Assembly (NCBI GenBank): GCA_910585725.1 | Contig: CAJUFA010000007.1 | Location: 59,299 to 123,298, forward strand | Direction of reading: 5' to 3' | Source: an uncultured Dorea sp. | Lineage (GTDB): Bacteria > Bacillota > Clostridia > Lachnospirales > Lachnospiraceae | Length of the DNA: 64,000 nucleotides | In this document: positions 16,286 through 24,776 of the stretch, in pieces | Layout of the letters: the number at the start of each line of letters is the position of its first letter | How positions within the stretch are numbered: position 1 is the first letter of the stretch | Made by a program: the position numbers and the translations under genes | The notes under the pieces: generated by a model | Seen by the model: only the letters and a program-made list of their open reading frames with translations | Databases searched by the model: none | What the model was told of the DNA's origin: nothing

Positions 16286-19210
16286 ATGAGTATCAGAGAC
16301 TTGAAGACATATGAGATCATAAAAGAAGACGAATTAACCGGGATCCAGGCGAAGGGATATCTGCTTCGTCATAAGAAGAGCCGGGCAAGAGTTCTTTTGA
16401 TAGAGAAGAAGGATGACAATAATAAGGTGTTCAGTATCGGGTTCCGTACTCCGCCAAGCGACAGCACGGGAGTTCCGCATATTATGGAGCACTCTGTGTT
16501 GTGCGGTTCCAGGAATTTTCCGGCGAAAGATCCTTTTGTGGAACTGGTGAAGGGATCCCTTAATACATTTCTGAACGCTATGACCTACCCAGACAAGACG
16601 GTATACCCGGTGGCGAGCTGTAATGATAAGGATTTTCAGAACCTGATGCATGTGTATATGGACGCCGTTCTCTATCCGAATATCTATGAGCACGAAGAGA
16701 TCTTCCGCCAGGAGGGATGGAGTTATAAGCTGGATTCTGCGGATGACAGGCTTGCATATAACGGCGTGGTTTATAATGAGATGAAGGGGGCGTTTTCTTC
16801 CCCGGAAGGCGTTCTGGACCGGGTGATCCTGAATACGCTGTTTCCGGATACTTCTTATGCCTATGAGTCCGGAGGCGACCCGGAAGAGATACCCAAGCTT
16901 ACCTACGAACAGTTCCTTGATTTCCACAGGAAATACTATCACCCGTCAAACAGTTATATCTATCTGTACGGTGATATGGATATGGAGGAGAAGCTTGACT
17001 GGCTTGACAGGGAATATTTAAGCTCATTCGACGTCAGAGAGGTTGACTCCAAGATCCGTTTTCAGGAGCCTTTTAAAGAGATGAAGGAGAAGACATTCTC
17101 TTATTCTATCGCAAGTGAGGAATCAGAAGTTGATCAGACCTTTCTTTCTTATAGTAAAGTAATCGGTACCAGTCTTGATAAAGAACTGTATCTGGCGTTC
17201 GAGATTCTGGACTATGCGCTGCTTTCCGCGCCTGGCGCGCCCCTTAAGAAAGCGCTGACGGACGCAGGGATCGGAAAGGATATCATGGGTTCCTATGACA
17301 ATGGAATCTATCAGCCTATCTTCTCCGTGATCTCGAAGAATGCAAATGAAGAGCAGAAGCAGGAATTTGTGGAGTTGATCGAGAAAGTTTTGTCGGATAT
17401 CGTTAAGAACGGCATTGATCGGAAAGCGCTGGAAGCGGGGCTTAATTATCATGAATTCCGTTATCGGGAAGCTGATTTCGGTAATTATCCCAAGGGACTG
17501 ATGTATGGTCTGCAGATGATGGACAGCTGGCTCTATGATGAAGAGAAGCCCTTCATCCATGTGGAGGCTCTTAAGACCTTTGAATTTCTGAAGAGTCAGG
17601 TTGGAACCGGATATTATGTAGAATTGATACGGAAATATATCCTTGACAATTCCCACGGCGCGGTGGTAGTGGTGAAGCCTGAGAAGGGACGTACCGCCAG
17701 ACTGGACGCCGAGCTTGACGAGAAACTGCAGAATTATAAATCAGAACTTGCGGCGGACGAGGTGGAAGCGCTGGTGAAGGCGACGGAGGATCTGGAGGCT
17801 TACCAGTCCGAGCCGGAGAAGGAAGAGGATCTGGAGCGTATACCGGTATTGGAGAGGAAGGATATTTCCAGAGAGATCGAGCCGATCGTGAATGAAGAGA
17901 TGCGTCTTGGGGATATACCGGTGATTTTCCATGAGATAGAAACGAATGGAATCGGATATCTGGACGTCATGTTCGATATATCAGGCGTGAAGGAAGAACT
18001 GCTTCCCTATGTGGGAATCCTGCAGTCGGCGCTTGGGATCATTGATACGGAGAATTATGATTACGGAGAATTATTTAATGAGATCAATATGCATACCGGC
18101 GGGATCGGGACTTCCCTGGATCTGTACACGGATGTGACGAATATCCGGGAGAAAGCGTTTAAGGCTACGTTTGAGATTAAAGGAAAAGCGCTATACGGTA
18201 AATTGCCTGTTGTATTTTCTATGATGAGCGAGATATTGACGGCGTCAAAGCTTACGGATACGAAGCGGCTCAGGGAGATTCTTGCCATGATGAAGTCAAG
18301 GCTTCTGATGCGGTTCCAGTCTTCCGGACATACGACGGCGGCTCTTCGGGCGATGTCCTACGCCTCTCCGGCGGCGAAGCTTAAGGATATGACCAACGGG
18401 ATAGGATTTTACAGAGTAGTTGCCAGGATAGAAGAGAATTTTGATGAAGAAAAAGACCGGCTGACGGAAGCGCTTCAAAGTCTGGCAAAGCGATTATTCC
18501 GGGCAGAGAATATGATGATCAGTTATACGGCGTCCAGGGAAGGTTTAGAGGGAATCGCGGCCCACGTCGAAGATCTGAAGAAAAGTTTATACCAAGACGC
18601 GCCGGAGGAAGAAGCGTGCGTCATCCATTGCGAGAAAAAGAACGAAGGATTTAAGACGGCGTCTAAGGTACAGTATGTGGCAAGGACCGGAAATTTCATT
18701 GATCACGGCGCGTCTTATACCGGAGCTTTGCAGATCCTGAAGGTAATCCTAAGCTATGATTATCTGTGGCAGAATATCCGTGTCAAAGGCGGCGCCTACG
18801 GCTGTATGAGTAATTTCAACAGAATCGGCGAAGGGTACTTCGTATCCTACCGGGATCCGAATCTGAAACGTACGGTAGAGGTATATGAGGGCGTCGTAGA
18901 TTATCTTAAGGACTTTACCGTCAGCGAGAGGGATATGACGAAATACATCATAGGAACGATGAGCAATATAGACCAGCCTATGACTCCGGCGGCGAAGGGC
19001 GAACGCTCCAAGAATCTCTATATGAACAAAGTAAGCGCCGATATGATACGGGAAGAACGAAATCAGATCCTGGATGCGTCTCAGGATGATATCCGCGGGC
19101 TCTCCCGCGTGGCGGAAGCCGTGTTAAAGGCAGACCAGTTCTGCGTCATCGGAAGCGAGGAGAAGATAGAAGAGTGCAGGGATATGTTTGAGACGGTGAC
19201 AGGATTCTGA
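16286..19210 (+). CDS. Insulinase-family M16C zinc peptidase (presequence-protease-like)
   Basis: The 974-residue protein is a cytoplasmic M16C metallopeptidase. The inverted zinc motif HIMEH places His65, catalytic Glu68 and His69, and the distal Glu ligand is Glu165 in YNEMKGAF. The following LCGSRNFPAKDPFVELVKGS stretch is characteristic of the presequence-protease/CYM1 subgroup. The C-terminal half contains RVKGGAYGC, the conserved R/Y region of the inactive half. The length matches the family (about 970). It degrades short peptides inside a closed chamber. It lies 19 bp upstream of era and may be cotranscribed with it. Confidence 0.92.
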   Translation: MSIRDLKTYEIIKEDELTGIQAKGYLLRHKKSRARVLLIEKKDDNNKVFSIGFRTPPSDSTGVPHIMEHSVLCGSRNFPAKDPFVELVKGSLNTFLNAMTYPDKTVYPVASCNDKDFQNLMHVYMDAVLYPNIYEHEEIFRQEGWSYKLDSADDRLAYNGVVYNEMKGAFSSPEGVLDRVILNTLFPDTSYAYESGGDPEEIPKLTYEQFLDFHRKYYHPSNSYIYLYGDMDMEEKLDWLDREYLSSFDVREVDSKIRFQEPFKEMKEKTFSYSIASEESEVDQTFLSYSKVIGTSLDKELYLAFEILDYALLSAPGAPLKKALTDAGIGKDIMGSYDNGIYQPIFSVISKNANEEQKQEFVELIEKVLSDIVKNGIDRKALEAGLNYHEFRYREADFGNYPKGLMYGLQMMDSWLYDEEKPFIHVEALKTFEFLKSQVGTGYYVELIRKYILDNSHGAVVVVKPEKGRTARLDAELDEKLQNYKSELAADEVEALVKATEDLEAYQSEPEKEEDLERIPVLERKDISREIEPIVNEEMRLGDIPVIFHEIETNGIGYLDVMFDISGVKEELLPYVGILQSALGIIDTENYDYGELFNEINMHTGGIGTSLDLYTDVTNIREKAFKATFEIKGKALYGKLPVVFSMMSEILTASKLTDTKRLREILAMMKSRLLMRFQSSGHTTAALRAMSYASPAAKLKDMTNGIGFYRVVARIEENFDEEKDRLTEALQSLAKRLFRAENMMISYTASREGLEGIAAHVEDLKKSLYQDAPEEEACVIHCEKKNEGFKTASKVQYVARTGNFIDHGASYTGALQILKVILSYDYLWQNIRVKGGAYGCMSNFNRIGEGYFVSYRDPNLKRTVEVYEGVVDYLKDFTVSERDMTKYIIGTMSNIDQPMTPAAKGERSKNLYMNKVSADMIREERNQILDASQDDIRGLSRVAEAVLKADQFCVIGSEEKIEECRDMFETVTGF

Positions 19211-19229
19211 TCAGGGAATAGGAGAACAT

Positions 19230-20126
19230 ATGAAGAAAGATTATAAATCAGGTTTTGTGACATTAATCGGCCGCCCGAACGTGGGGAAGTCAACCCTCAT
19301 GAATCACATGATCGGCCAGAAGATCGCCATTACTTCAAATAAACCTCAGACGACACGCAATCGGATTCAGACCGTATTGACTACGGAAGAAGGTCAGATC
19401 GTATTTGTCGATACGCCGGGAATCCATAAGGCGAAGAATAAGCTGGGAGAATATATGGTGAATGTGGCGGAGAGAACTCTGAACGAGGTGGATGTGGTAT
19501 TGTGGCTGGTAGAGCCGACTACCTTTATCGGAGCCGGCGAGCAGCACATCGCGAAGCAGCTTAAGAAAGTAAAGACTCCGGTGATCCTTGTGATCAATAA
19601 GATCGACAGTGTGAGACGAGAGGAAGTATTTCCGGCGATTGACGCTTATAAGGATATCTATGATTTTGCGGAAATTGTTCCGGTGTCGGCGAGAAACGGA
19701 GATAATACGGATGAGTTGATCCGCGTTGTTATGAAATATCTTCCTTATGGTCCGCAGTTTTATGACGAGGATACGGTGACGGATCAGCCGGAGCGTCAGA
19801 TCGTGGCGGAACTGATCCGGGAGAAGGCGCTTCACTGTCTTCAGGATGAGATCCCCCATGGGATCGCGGTGGCGATCGATCAGATGAAGGCTAAGGGGAG
19901 AATTATGCATATCGAAGCGACGATTATCTGCGAGCGGGATTCTCACAAGGGGATAATTATTGGTAAACAAGGAAATATGTTGAAAAAGATCGGAAGCACG
20001 GCCCGTTATGAGATTGAAAAAATGTTGGAAATGCAGGCGAATCTCAAGCTCTGGGTCAAAGTAAAGAAAGATTGGCGCGACAGCGAATTTCTGATGAAAA
20101 ATTTTGGATACCGGGAAGAAGAATAA
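19230..20126 (+). CDS. era: GTPase Era
   Basis: The 298-residue protein is Era, which binds the 3' end of 16S rRNA during 30S assembly. All G motifs are present: G1 GRPNVGKS, G3 DTPG, G4 NKID, G5 SARNG. The C-terminal KH domain contains IIIGKQGNMLKKIGSTAR. Length is standard. It precedes a YqzL-like gene and recO, the usual Clostridia/Bacillus order. Confidence 0.97.
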   Translation: MKKDYKSGFVTLIGRPNVGKSTLMNHMIGQKIAITSNKPQTTRNRIQTVLTTEEGQIVFVDTPGIHKAKNKLGEYMVNVAERTLNEVDVVLWLVEPTTFIGAGEQHIAKQLKKVKTPVILVINKIDSVRREEVFPAIDAYKDIYDFAEIVPVSARNGDNTDELIRVVMKYLPYGPQFYDEDTVTDQPERQIVAELIREKALHCLQDEIPHGIAVAIDQMKAKGRIMHIEATIICERDSHKGIIIGKQGNMLKKIGSTARYEIEKMLEMQANLKLWVKVKKDWRDSEFLMKNFGYREEE

Positions 20127-20160
20127 AAAGGTATATCCATGGGAGAACCTAATCCTATAA

Positions 20161-20202
20161 CCTGCCTGAGTCTCTGGCGTTGCATCGCCGGATTCCGGCA
20201 GG
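20161..20202 (+). other. Stable two-part hairpin between era and the YqzL-like gene
   Basis: CCTGCC (20161-20166) pairs with GGCAGG (20197-20202) around an inner GGCG-TTGCAT-CGCC hairpin (20177-20189). There is no T tract, so it is not a standard terminator. It may be an mRNA processing or stabilising element upstream of the small gene. Confidence 0.45.
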
Positions 20203-20224
20203 GTACGGAGGACGAGGTGATAGC

Positions 20225-20419
20225 ATGGAAGAAGAATACTGGAGGCGTTTTCTCAAGACAGGAAAGATCAAAGATTATCTCTATTATAGAGGGATGGCAA
20301 TCTGCGATAAGGTCATGAATAGTTATATCGGCTATGAAAGCTACGAAAGCGGTGGGAGCAGTGAATCAGATTACAGTGACCGGCATGGTGCTTGCGGCGG
20401 CGCCTGTCGGGGAGTATGA
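20225..20419 (+). CDS. YqzL-like small protein
   Basis: A 64-residue protein starting MEEEYWRRFLKTGKIKDYLY, matching the W..F..TG.I..YL pattern of YqzL, the short protein encoded between era and recO in Bacillus. The ATG at 20225 has GGAGGACGAGG upstream and is preferred to an ATG 45 bp earlier. The tail after about residue 33 is Ser/Gly/Tyr-rich and overlaps the start of recO by 59 bp in another frame. Function unknown; the family call rests on position and on this short pattern. Confidence 0.65.
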   Translation: MEEEYWRRFLKTGKIKDYLYYRGMAICDKVMNSYIGYESYESGGSSESDYSDRHGACGGACRGV

Positions 20420-21113
20420 CAGACGTATCGTAATATTGACGAGAGAGAGAGGGAAGATATCGGCGTTTGCCAGAGGCGCAAGAAAACCGAACAGCGCGCT
20501 GGTAGGAGTGACGAGTCCATTTTCCTTCGGAGAATTTACCGTATATGAGGGGCGGACATCTTATACTTTGATGTCGGCCTCTATCTCTAATTATTTTCAG
20601 GAACTTCGACAGGATGTGGAAGGGGCGTATTTCGGTTTTTATTTTCTTGAAATTGCGAATTATTATACGCGGGAGGCAAATGATGAGACCGAGTTCCTGA
20701 AGCTCCTCTACCAGACGCTGCGCGCCCTTATAAGTCCGCGTATCTCGAACCGGCTGATCCGTTACATATATGAACTGCGCGCGGTTACCGTCAACGGCGA
20801 GGGTCCCCAGGTATTTGAATGCGTATGCTGCGGGGACAGGGAGAGGGAGAAAGTGTTTAGTGTGAAAAGAGGCGGGTTAGTATGCGGCAGATGCAGCGGT
20901 CGGATCCGGGACGGGCGGACATTACATACGTCGACGTTATATACACTGCAGTATATTGTCTCAACTCCTATCGAAAAACTATATACTTTTATTGTGACGC
21001 CCGAGGTGCTGGAGCAGTTAGGGGAAGTAGTTACGGATTATCTCGGGGAATATGTGGGAAAGCATTTCAAATCTTTGGAGATACTGGAAACTATTGCGGG
21101 TGAGTGTAACTAA
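20361..21113 (+). CDS. recO: DNA repair protein RecO
   Basis: About 250 residues. RecO anneals complementary ssDNA and helps load RecA with RecR. The N-terminal OB fold reads NQITVTGMVLAAAPVGEYDR and the C-terminal zinc finger has CVCCGDRE and LVCGRCSG. The GTG at 20361, with GGTGGGAG just upstream, gives the usual RecO N-terminus; an ATG 27 bp earlier would add nine residues and lacks a ribosome site. It overlaps the end of the YqzL-like gene, suggesting coupled translation. Confidence 0.93.
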   Translation: MNQITVTGMVLAAAPVGEYDRRIVILTRERGKISAFARGARKPNSALVGVTSPFSFGEFTVYEGRTSYTLMSASISNYFQELRQDVEGAYFGFYFLEIANYYTREANDETEFLKLLYQTLRALISPRISNRLIRYIYELRAVTVNGEGPQVFECVCCGDREREKVFSVKRGGLVCGRCSGRIRDGRTLHTSTLYTLQYIVSTPIEKLYTFIVTPEVLEQLGEVVTDYLGEYVGKHFKSLEILETIAGECN

Positions 21114-21149
21114 AAAAAAGAATTTTGACTTGTTTTCTGATTTTTTTCT

Positions 21150-21179
21150 TGTCAAGTTGAATGTGGGGAAGGTATAATG
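21150..21179 (+). promoter_or_regulatory. Promoter of the FapA-like gene
   Basis: TTGTCA (21150-21155), 18 bp, TATAAT (21174-21179), about 54 bp before the ATG. A short TTGAC/GTCAA stem with a T-rich loop at 21126-21155 overlaps it and may end recO transcription. Confidence 0.6.
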
Positions 21180-21232
21180 AAAATAGGTAAGTTTATGCCA
21201 GTTAGAGTCAGGTAGATAGAGGGGGAATGAGA

Positions 21233-23047
21233 ATGGCTTTTACAAATTGGATCAAAGATCGGTTTTTTAATTATAAGTCGGACGGGGAGAAGGGGGAAGC
21301 TTCCCGGGAAGAATTACTGCCAGAGGAGCAGACGGTACAGGAAGAACAGCAGATATCGGCTGAAGAACCTGTGCAGGAAAGGCAAGACGTATTATTGTTG
21401 CAGGATCTTTTGGAGTTGACTCCTGATCATCCGTTTCTTAGCCTGTATGAATTGCAAAAAGAGGAAGCGACGGACGCGAGGCTTCCGCATCTGCACCCGG
21501 ATCAATGGAAAGACTATCCGGACGATATGATGGAGAAGGAATTACCCGGCCTGGAAAAGTTATTTAAGACAGAGTCTTCGGAACGTATGAAAAAGATATC
21601 GGCATTACAGAAGGAAAGGGAGAAGGCCGAGGAGGAAGCGAGAAAGCGCGCGCAGAACGAGGAGGAAGAAGGTAAAGCTCCGGCAGAGATGCAGGAGATT
21701 CCTCCGATAGAGATGGACGCGCTGCCCATCGTTTATATCACAGATGATCGGCTGGAAGCATGGCTGCTGGTATTTCCGCCTGTTGGAAAAGGGAGAGAGC
21801 TGGATCAGGATATGCTTGATAACGCTCTTAAAAAGAGGGAAGTGAGTTTCGGATTGGATACGGAACTGCTGGAGAATCTGCCTGATAACCAGGAACGGTA
21901 TTTTTGTATGTTCCGGATAGCAAAAGGTCAGCCTGTGTCCCATGGGGTAGACGGTTATGTAGAAGACTTTTATGAACGCGTGGTGAAGAAGGAGTTTAGT
22001 GAGAATGATCATGGAAAGGTAGATTATTTTCATCTTAATCTGGTTCAGAATATCGAAAAGGGTAATGTTATATGCCGGGCAATCCCGCCTGTCGAGGGTG
22101 TTCCGGGAAGAACCGTACAAAATAAGGAGATAAACTGCAGGAATGGTAAGACCGTTTCGCTTCCGAAAGGACCGAACACCGAGATCAGCGAGGACGGCGA
22201 TAAGCTTTTGGCGTCTATATCGGGACGGTTAGAATTCAACAATAATAAGTTTCAGGTGAAATCTGTACTTGAGATCGACGGAAATGTCGACTTTTCCACA
22301 GGTAATATTGATTTCGTGGGGGACGTACACATTCGCGGGGATGTGAGCAGCGGTTTCTCCGTGAAAGCCCTGGGAGATATTACGATAGACGGCGTTGTAG
22401 AAGCGGCGGAGGTGGAAGCGGGAGGAGACCTGATTGTCTCGAAGGGAATATCGGGGGATTTGCGGGGAGTCATCCGCGGGCATCATGACGTTTACGCGAA
22501 GTATATAGAGAGCTGTTCCGTCCATTGTAAGGGAAATATTCAGGCGGACTGTATTGTCAATTGCGACGTATACTGCGACGGGAAGGTCTATGCGCGAAGC
22601 GGCAGAGGGACGATCATCGGAGGACGGGTCCGCGCGGCTCAGGAAGTCAGCTCTAAAATCGTGGGTTCAAGGTCCGAGAGTATTACCCAGATTTACCTGG
22701 GAGGCCAGCCTTGCGCGAATTATGAGAAGGAATTTCTGGCTCTGACACTGGCAAAACTGGAAGACGAGATGGAAAGAGTAGAGCGTCAGCCGGACAGTCC
22801 TGCCAAAGAAAAGCGTATGGCGAAAATAAGGCTTGATTTGTCTGTTGGAAAGATGAAGATCAATCGCTTTGATAAAGAGCTTAAGAAATTAAAGGATAAA
22901 ATACAGGAACAGGGCGGAAGCAGGCTGAGGTGCGATGTTGCGTATCCCGGATTGTCGCTGAATATCGGCGATGAAAGCTATTCCCTGACCAAAGAGACCA
23001 GTATGGTGAACGCAAGAATGGTGGATGGTTCGATTATCCTCATGTAA
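21233..23047 (+). CDS. FapA-family (DUF342) protein
   Basis: About 604 residues. The N-terminal 180 residues are Glu/Gln-rich and charged, with a predicted coiled coil around EREKAEEEARKRAQNEEEE. The centre has the DUF342 signature GVPGRTVQNKEI, and then a right-handed parallel beta-helix of short repeats (for example VHIRGDVSSGFSVKALGDIT). The C-terminal part is a second coiled coil. FapA proteins are polymer- or curvature-related cytoplasmic proteins of unclear role, and Clostridia carry one near recO. The ATG at 21233 has GGGGG 7 nt upstream; an ATG 6 bp earlier is too close. It is preceded by its own promoter. Confidence 0.85.
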   Translation: MAFTNWIKDRFFNYKSDGEKGEASREELLPEEQTVQEEQQISAEEPVQERQDVLLLQDLLELTPDHPFLSLYELQKEEATDARLPHLHPDQWKDYPDDMMEKELPGLEKLFKTESSERMKKISALQKEREKAEEEARKRAQNEEEEGKAPAEMQEIPPIEMDALPIVYITDDRLEAWLLVFPPVGKGRELDQDMLDNALKKREVSFGLDTELLENLPDNQERYFCMFRIAKGQPVSHGVDGYVEDFYERVVKKEFSENDHGKVDYFHLNLVQNIEKGNVICRAIPPVEGVPGRTVQNKEINCRNGKTVSLPKGPNTEISEDGDKLLASISGRLEFNNNKFQVKSVLEIDGNVDFSTGNIDFVGDVHIRGDVSSGFSVKALGDITIDGVVEAAEVEAGGDLIVSKGISGDLRGVIRGHHDVYAKYIESCSVHCKGNIQADCIVNCDVYCDGKVYARSGRGTIIGGRVRAAQEVSSKIVGSRSESITQIYLGGQPCANYEKEFLALTLAKLEDEMERVERQPDSPAKEKRMAKIRLDLSVGKMKINRFDKELKKLKDKIQEQGGSRLRCDVAYPGLSLNIGDESYSLTKETSMVNARMVDGSIILM

Positions 23048-23081
23048 CCGGCTAACTTTTTTCGGTTTTGGATATTTGTAC

Positions 23082-23110
23082 TTGAAAAGCACGGGTGTAG
23101 ACTGTATAAT
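23082..23110 (+). promoter_or_regulatory. Promoter of the glycyl-tRNA synthetase gene
   Basis: TTGAAA (23082-23087), 17 bp, TATAAT (23105-23110), near consensus. The leader of about 90 bp has a GGCGCT/AGCGCC stem (23131-23159) without a T tract. No T-box sequence was found. Confidence 0.75.
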
Positions 23111-23203
23111 AATTAACAATTGTACTTTAGGGCGCTGACTTTTGATCGGACGGAGCGCCGGAGGGTATGAATAATCTACGAAATAGAAGGTGAGGAAGAG
23201 GAT

Positions 23204-24595
23204 ATGGTTGAAAAGACGATGGAAAAGATTGTGGCTCTGGCAAAATCCAGAGGATTCGTGTATCCGGGATCTGAGATCTATGGCGGGCTTGCGAATACAT
23301 GGGATTACGGCAATCTTGGAGTAGAGCTAAAGAACAATGTTAAGAAAGCATGGTGGCAGAAGTTTGTTCAGGAATCCCCATACAATGTAGGCGTAGATTG
23401 TGCGATCCTGATGAATCCCCAGACATGGGTGGCAAGCGGACACTTAGGCGGATTCAGCGACCCTCTGATGGACTGCAGGGAATGTCACGAACGTTTTCGC
23501 GCAGATAAGATGATTGAAGATTATGCGCATGAGAACGGTATTGATATCGGGGACACCATCGACGGATGGAGCCATGAGAAGATGGAAGCGTACGTGAAAG
23601 ATCACGAGATACCGTGTCCGTCCTGTGGAAAGCATAATTTTACAGAGATCCGTGAGTTCAATCTGATGTTCAAGACGTTCCAGGGCGTTACGGAGGACGC
23701 AAAGAGCGTGGTATATCTTCGTCCTGAGACGGCGCAGGGTATCTTTGTAAATTTCAAGAATGTACAGCGTACTTCCAGAAAGAAGATTCCGTTCGGTATC
23801 TGTCAGGTAGGTAAGTCCTTCCGTAACGAGATCACTCCGGGTAACTTTACCTTCCGTACAAGAGAATTTGAGCAGATGGAGCTTGAGTTCTTCTGCGAGC
23901 CGGATACGGATCTTGAGTGGTTTGCTTACTGGAAGCAGTTCTGTCTTGACTGGCTGAAGACGCTTGGACTGAGTGATGAAGAGGTTCGTTACCGCGATCA
24001 CACTCCGGAAGAGCTGAGCCACTACAGTAAGGCGACTACAGACGTAGAGTTCCTGTTTCCATTTGGATGGGGTGAATTGTGGGGAATTGCCGACAGAACA
24101 GATTTCGACCTGACGCAGCATCAGCTTACATCCAAACAGGATATGTCATACTTTGATGATGAGAAGAAGACCAAATATATTCCATATGTAATCGAGCCGT
24201 CCCTTGGCGCGGACCGTATGGTACTCGCGTTTTTGTGCAGCGCATATGATGAAGAAGAATTAGAAGGCGGGGACGTAAGGACAGTGTTGCATTTCCATCC
24301 GGCGCTTGCACCGGTTAAGATCGGTGTGCTTCCGCTTTCAAAGAAGCTGAATGAAGGCGCAGAGAAGGTATATGCACAGCTTTCTAAGAAGTATAACTGC
24401 GAGTACGACGAGCGCGGCAATATCGGTAAACGCTACCGCCGTCAGGATGAGATCGGGACGCCGTTCTGTGTGACGTACGATTTTGACTCTGAAGAAGACG
24501 GGGCGGTGACCGTACGTGACAGAGATACGATGGAGCAGGAAAGAGTAAAGATCGAAGAACTGGATGCTTATTTCGCAAAGAAATTTGAATGGTAG
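23204..24595 (+). CDS. glyQS: Glycyl-tRNA synthetase, single-chain dimeric type
   Basis: The 463-residue class II synthetase charges tRNA-Gly with glycine. It is the alpha2 type found in Clostridia and Bacilli, not the alpha2beta2 GlyQ/GlyS type. Visible motifs include an N-terminal RGFVYPGSEIYGGLANTWDY, a zinc-like CRECHERFRADK and CPSCGKHNF, motif 2 in FRNEITPGNFTFRTREFEQM, and motif 3 in EPSLGADRMVLAFL. The anticodon-binding domain follows from about residue 360. The length matches the family. A strong own promoter and a terminator make it a single-gene unit. Confidence 0.96.
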   Translation: MVEKTMEKIVALAKSRGFVYPGSEIYGGLANTWDYGNLGVELKNNVKKAWWQKFVQESPYNVGVDCAILMNPQTWVASGHLGGFSDPLMDCRECHERFRADKMIEDYAHENGIDIGDTIDGWSHEKMEAYVKDHEIPCPSCGKHNFTEIREFNLMFKTFQGVTEDAKSVVYLRPETAQGIFVNFKNVQRTSRKKIPFGICQVGKSFRNEITPGNFTFRTREFEQMELEFFCEPDTDLEWFAYWKQFCLDWLKTLGLSDEEVRYRDHTPEELSHYSKATTDVEFLFPFGWGELWGIADRTDFDLTQHQLTSKQDMSYFDDEKKTKYIPYVIEPSLGADRMVLAFLCSAYDEEELEGGDVRTVLHFHPALAPVKIGVLPLSKKLNEGAEKVYAQLSKKYNCEYDERGNIGKRYRRQDEIGTPFCVTYDFDSEEDGAVTVRDRDTMEQERVKIEELDAYFAKKFEW

Positions 24596-24602
24596 TTTTG
24601 AC

Positions 24603-24643
24603 ATAAGGATGCGGCAGAATTTAATTTGCCGCATCCTTATTTG
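24603..24643 (+). terminator. Terminator after glyQS
   Basis: A 14-bp perfect stem (ATAAGGATGCGGCA, 24603-24616, and its complement 24627-24640) followed by a short T run. Confidence 0.75.
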
Positions 24644-24717
24644 ACGTTTAGATTCATGTCTAATAAATTTCAATGAACAGTGAAAAATATTCTATGTTTT
24701 GTTTCCCTTGAATTCGA

Positions 24718-24757
24718 TATACTGTCTTCAGTAAAGAAACGCGTAGGAAACGCGTAG
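24718..24757 (+). promoter_or_regulatory. mgl promoter region with tandem 11-bp repeat
   Basis: A possible -10 TATACT (24718-24723) is followed by two back-to-back perfect copies of GAAACGCGTAG (24736-24746, 24747-24757). The 11-bp period places both on the same face of the helix. They lie between the probable transcription start and the ribosome site, where a repressor would block. No clear -35 is seen. Confidence 0.5.
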
Positions 24758-24776
24758 ATGAAGGGAGAAATGTAAT

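Noticed and set aside
23111..23203. T-box riboswitch before glycyl-tRNA synthetase
   Set aside because: The leader is short, has no T-box consensus and no terminator with T tract; only a small GGCGCT/AGCGCC stem is present.
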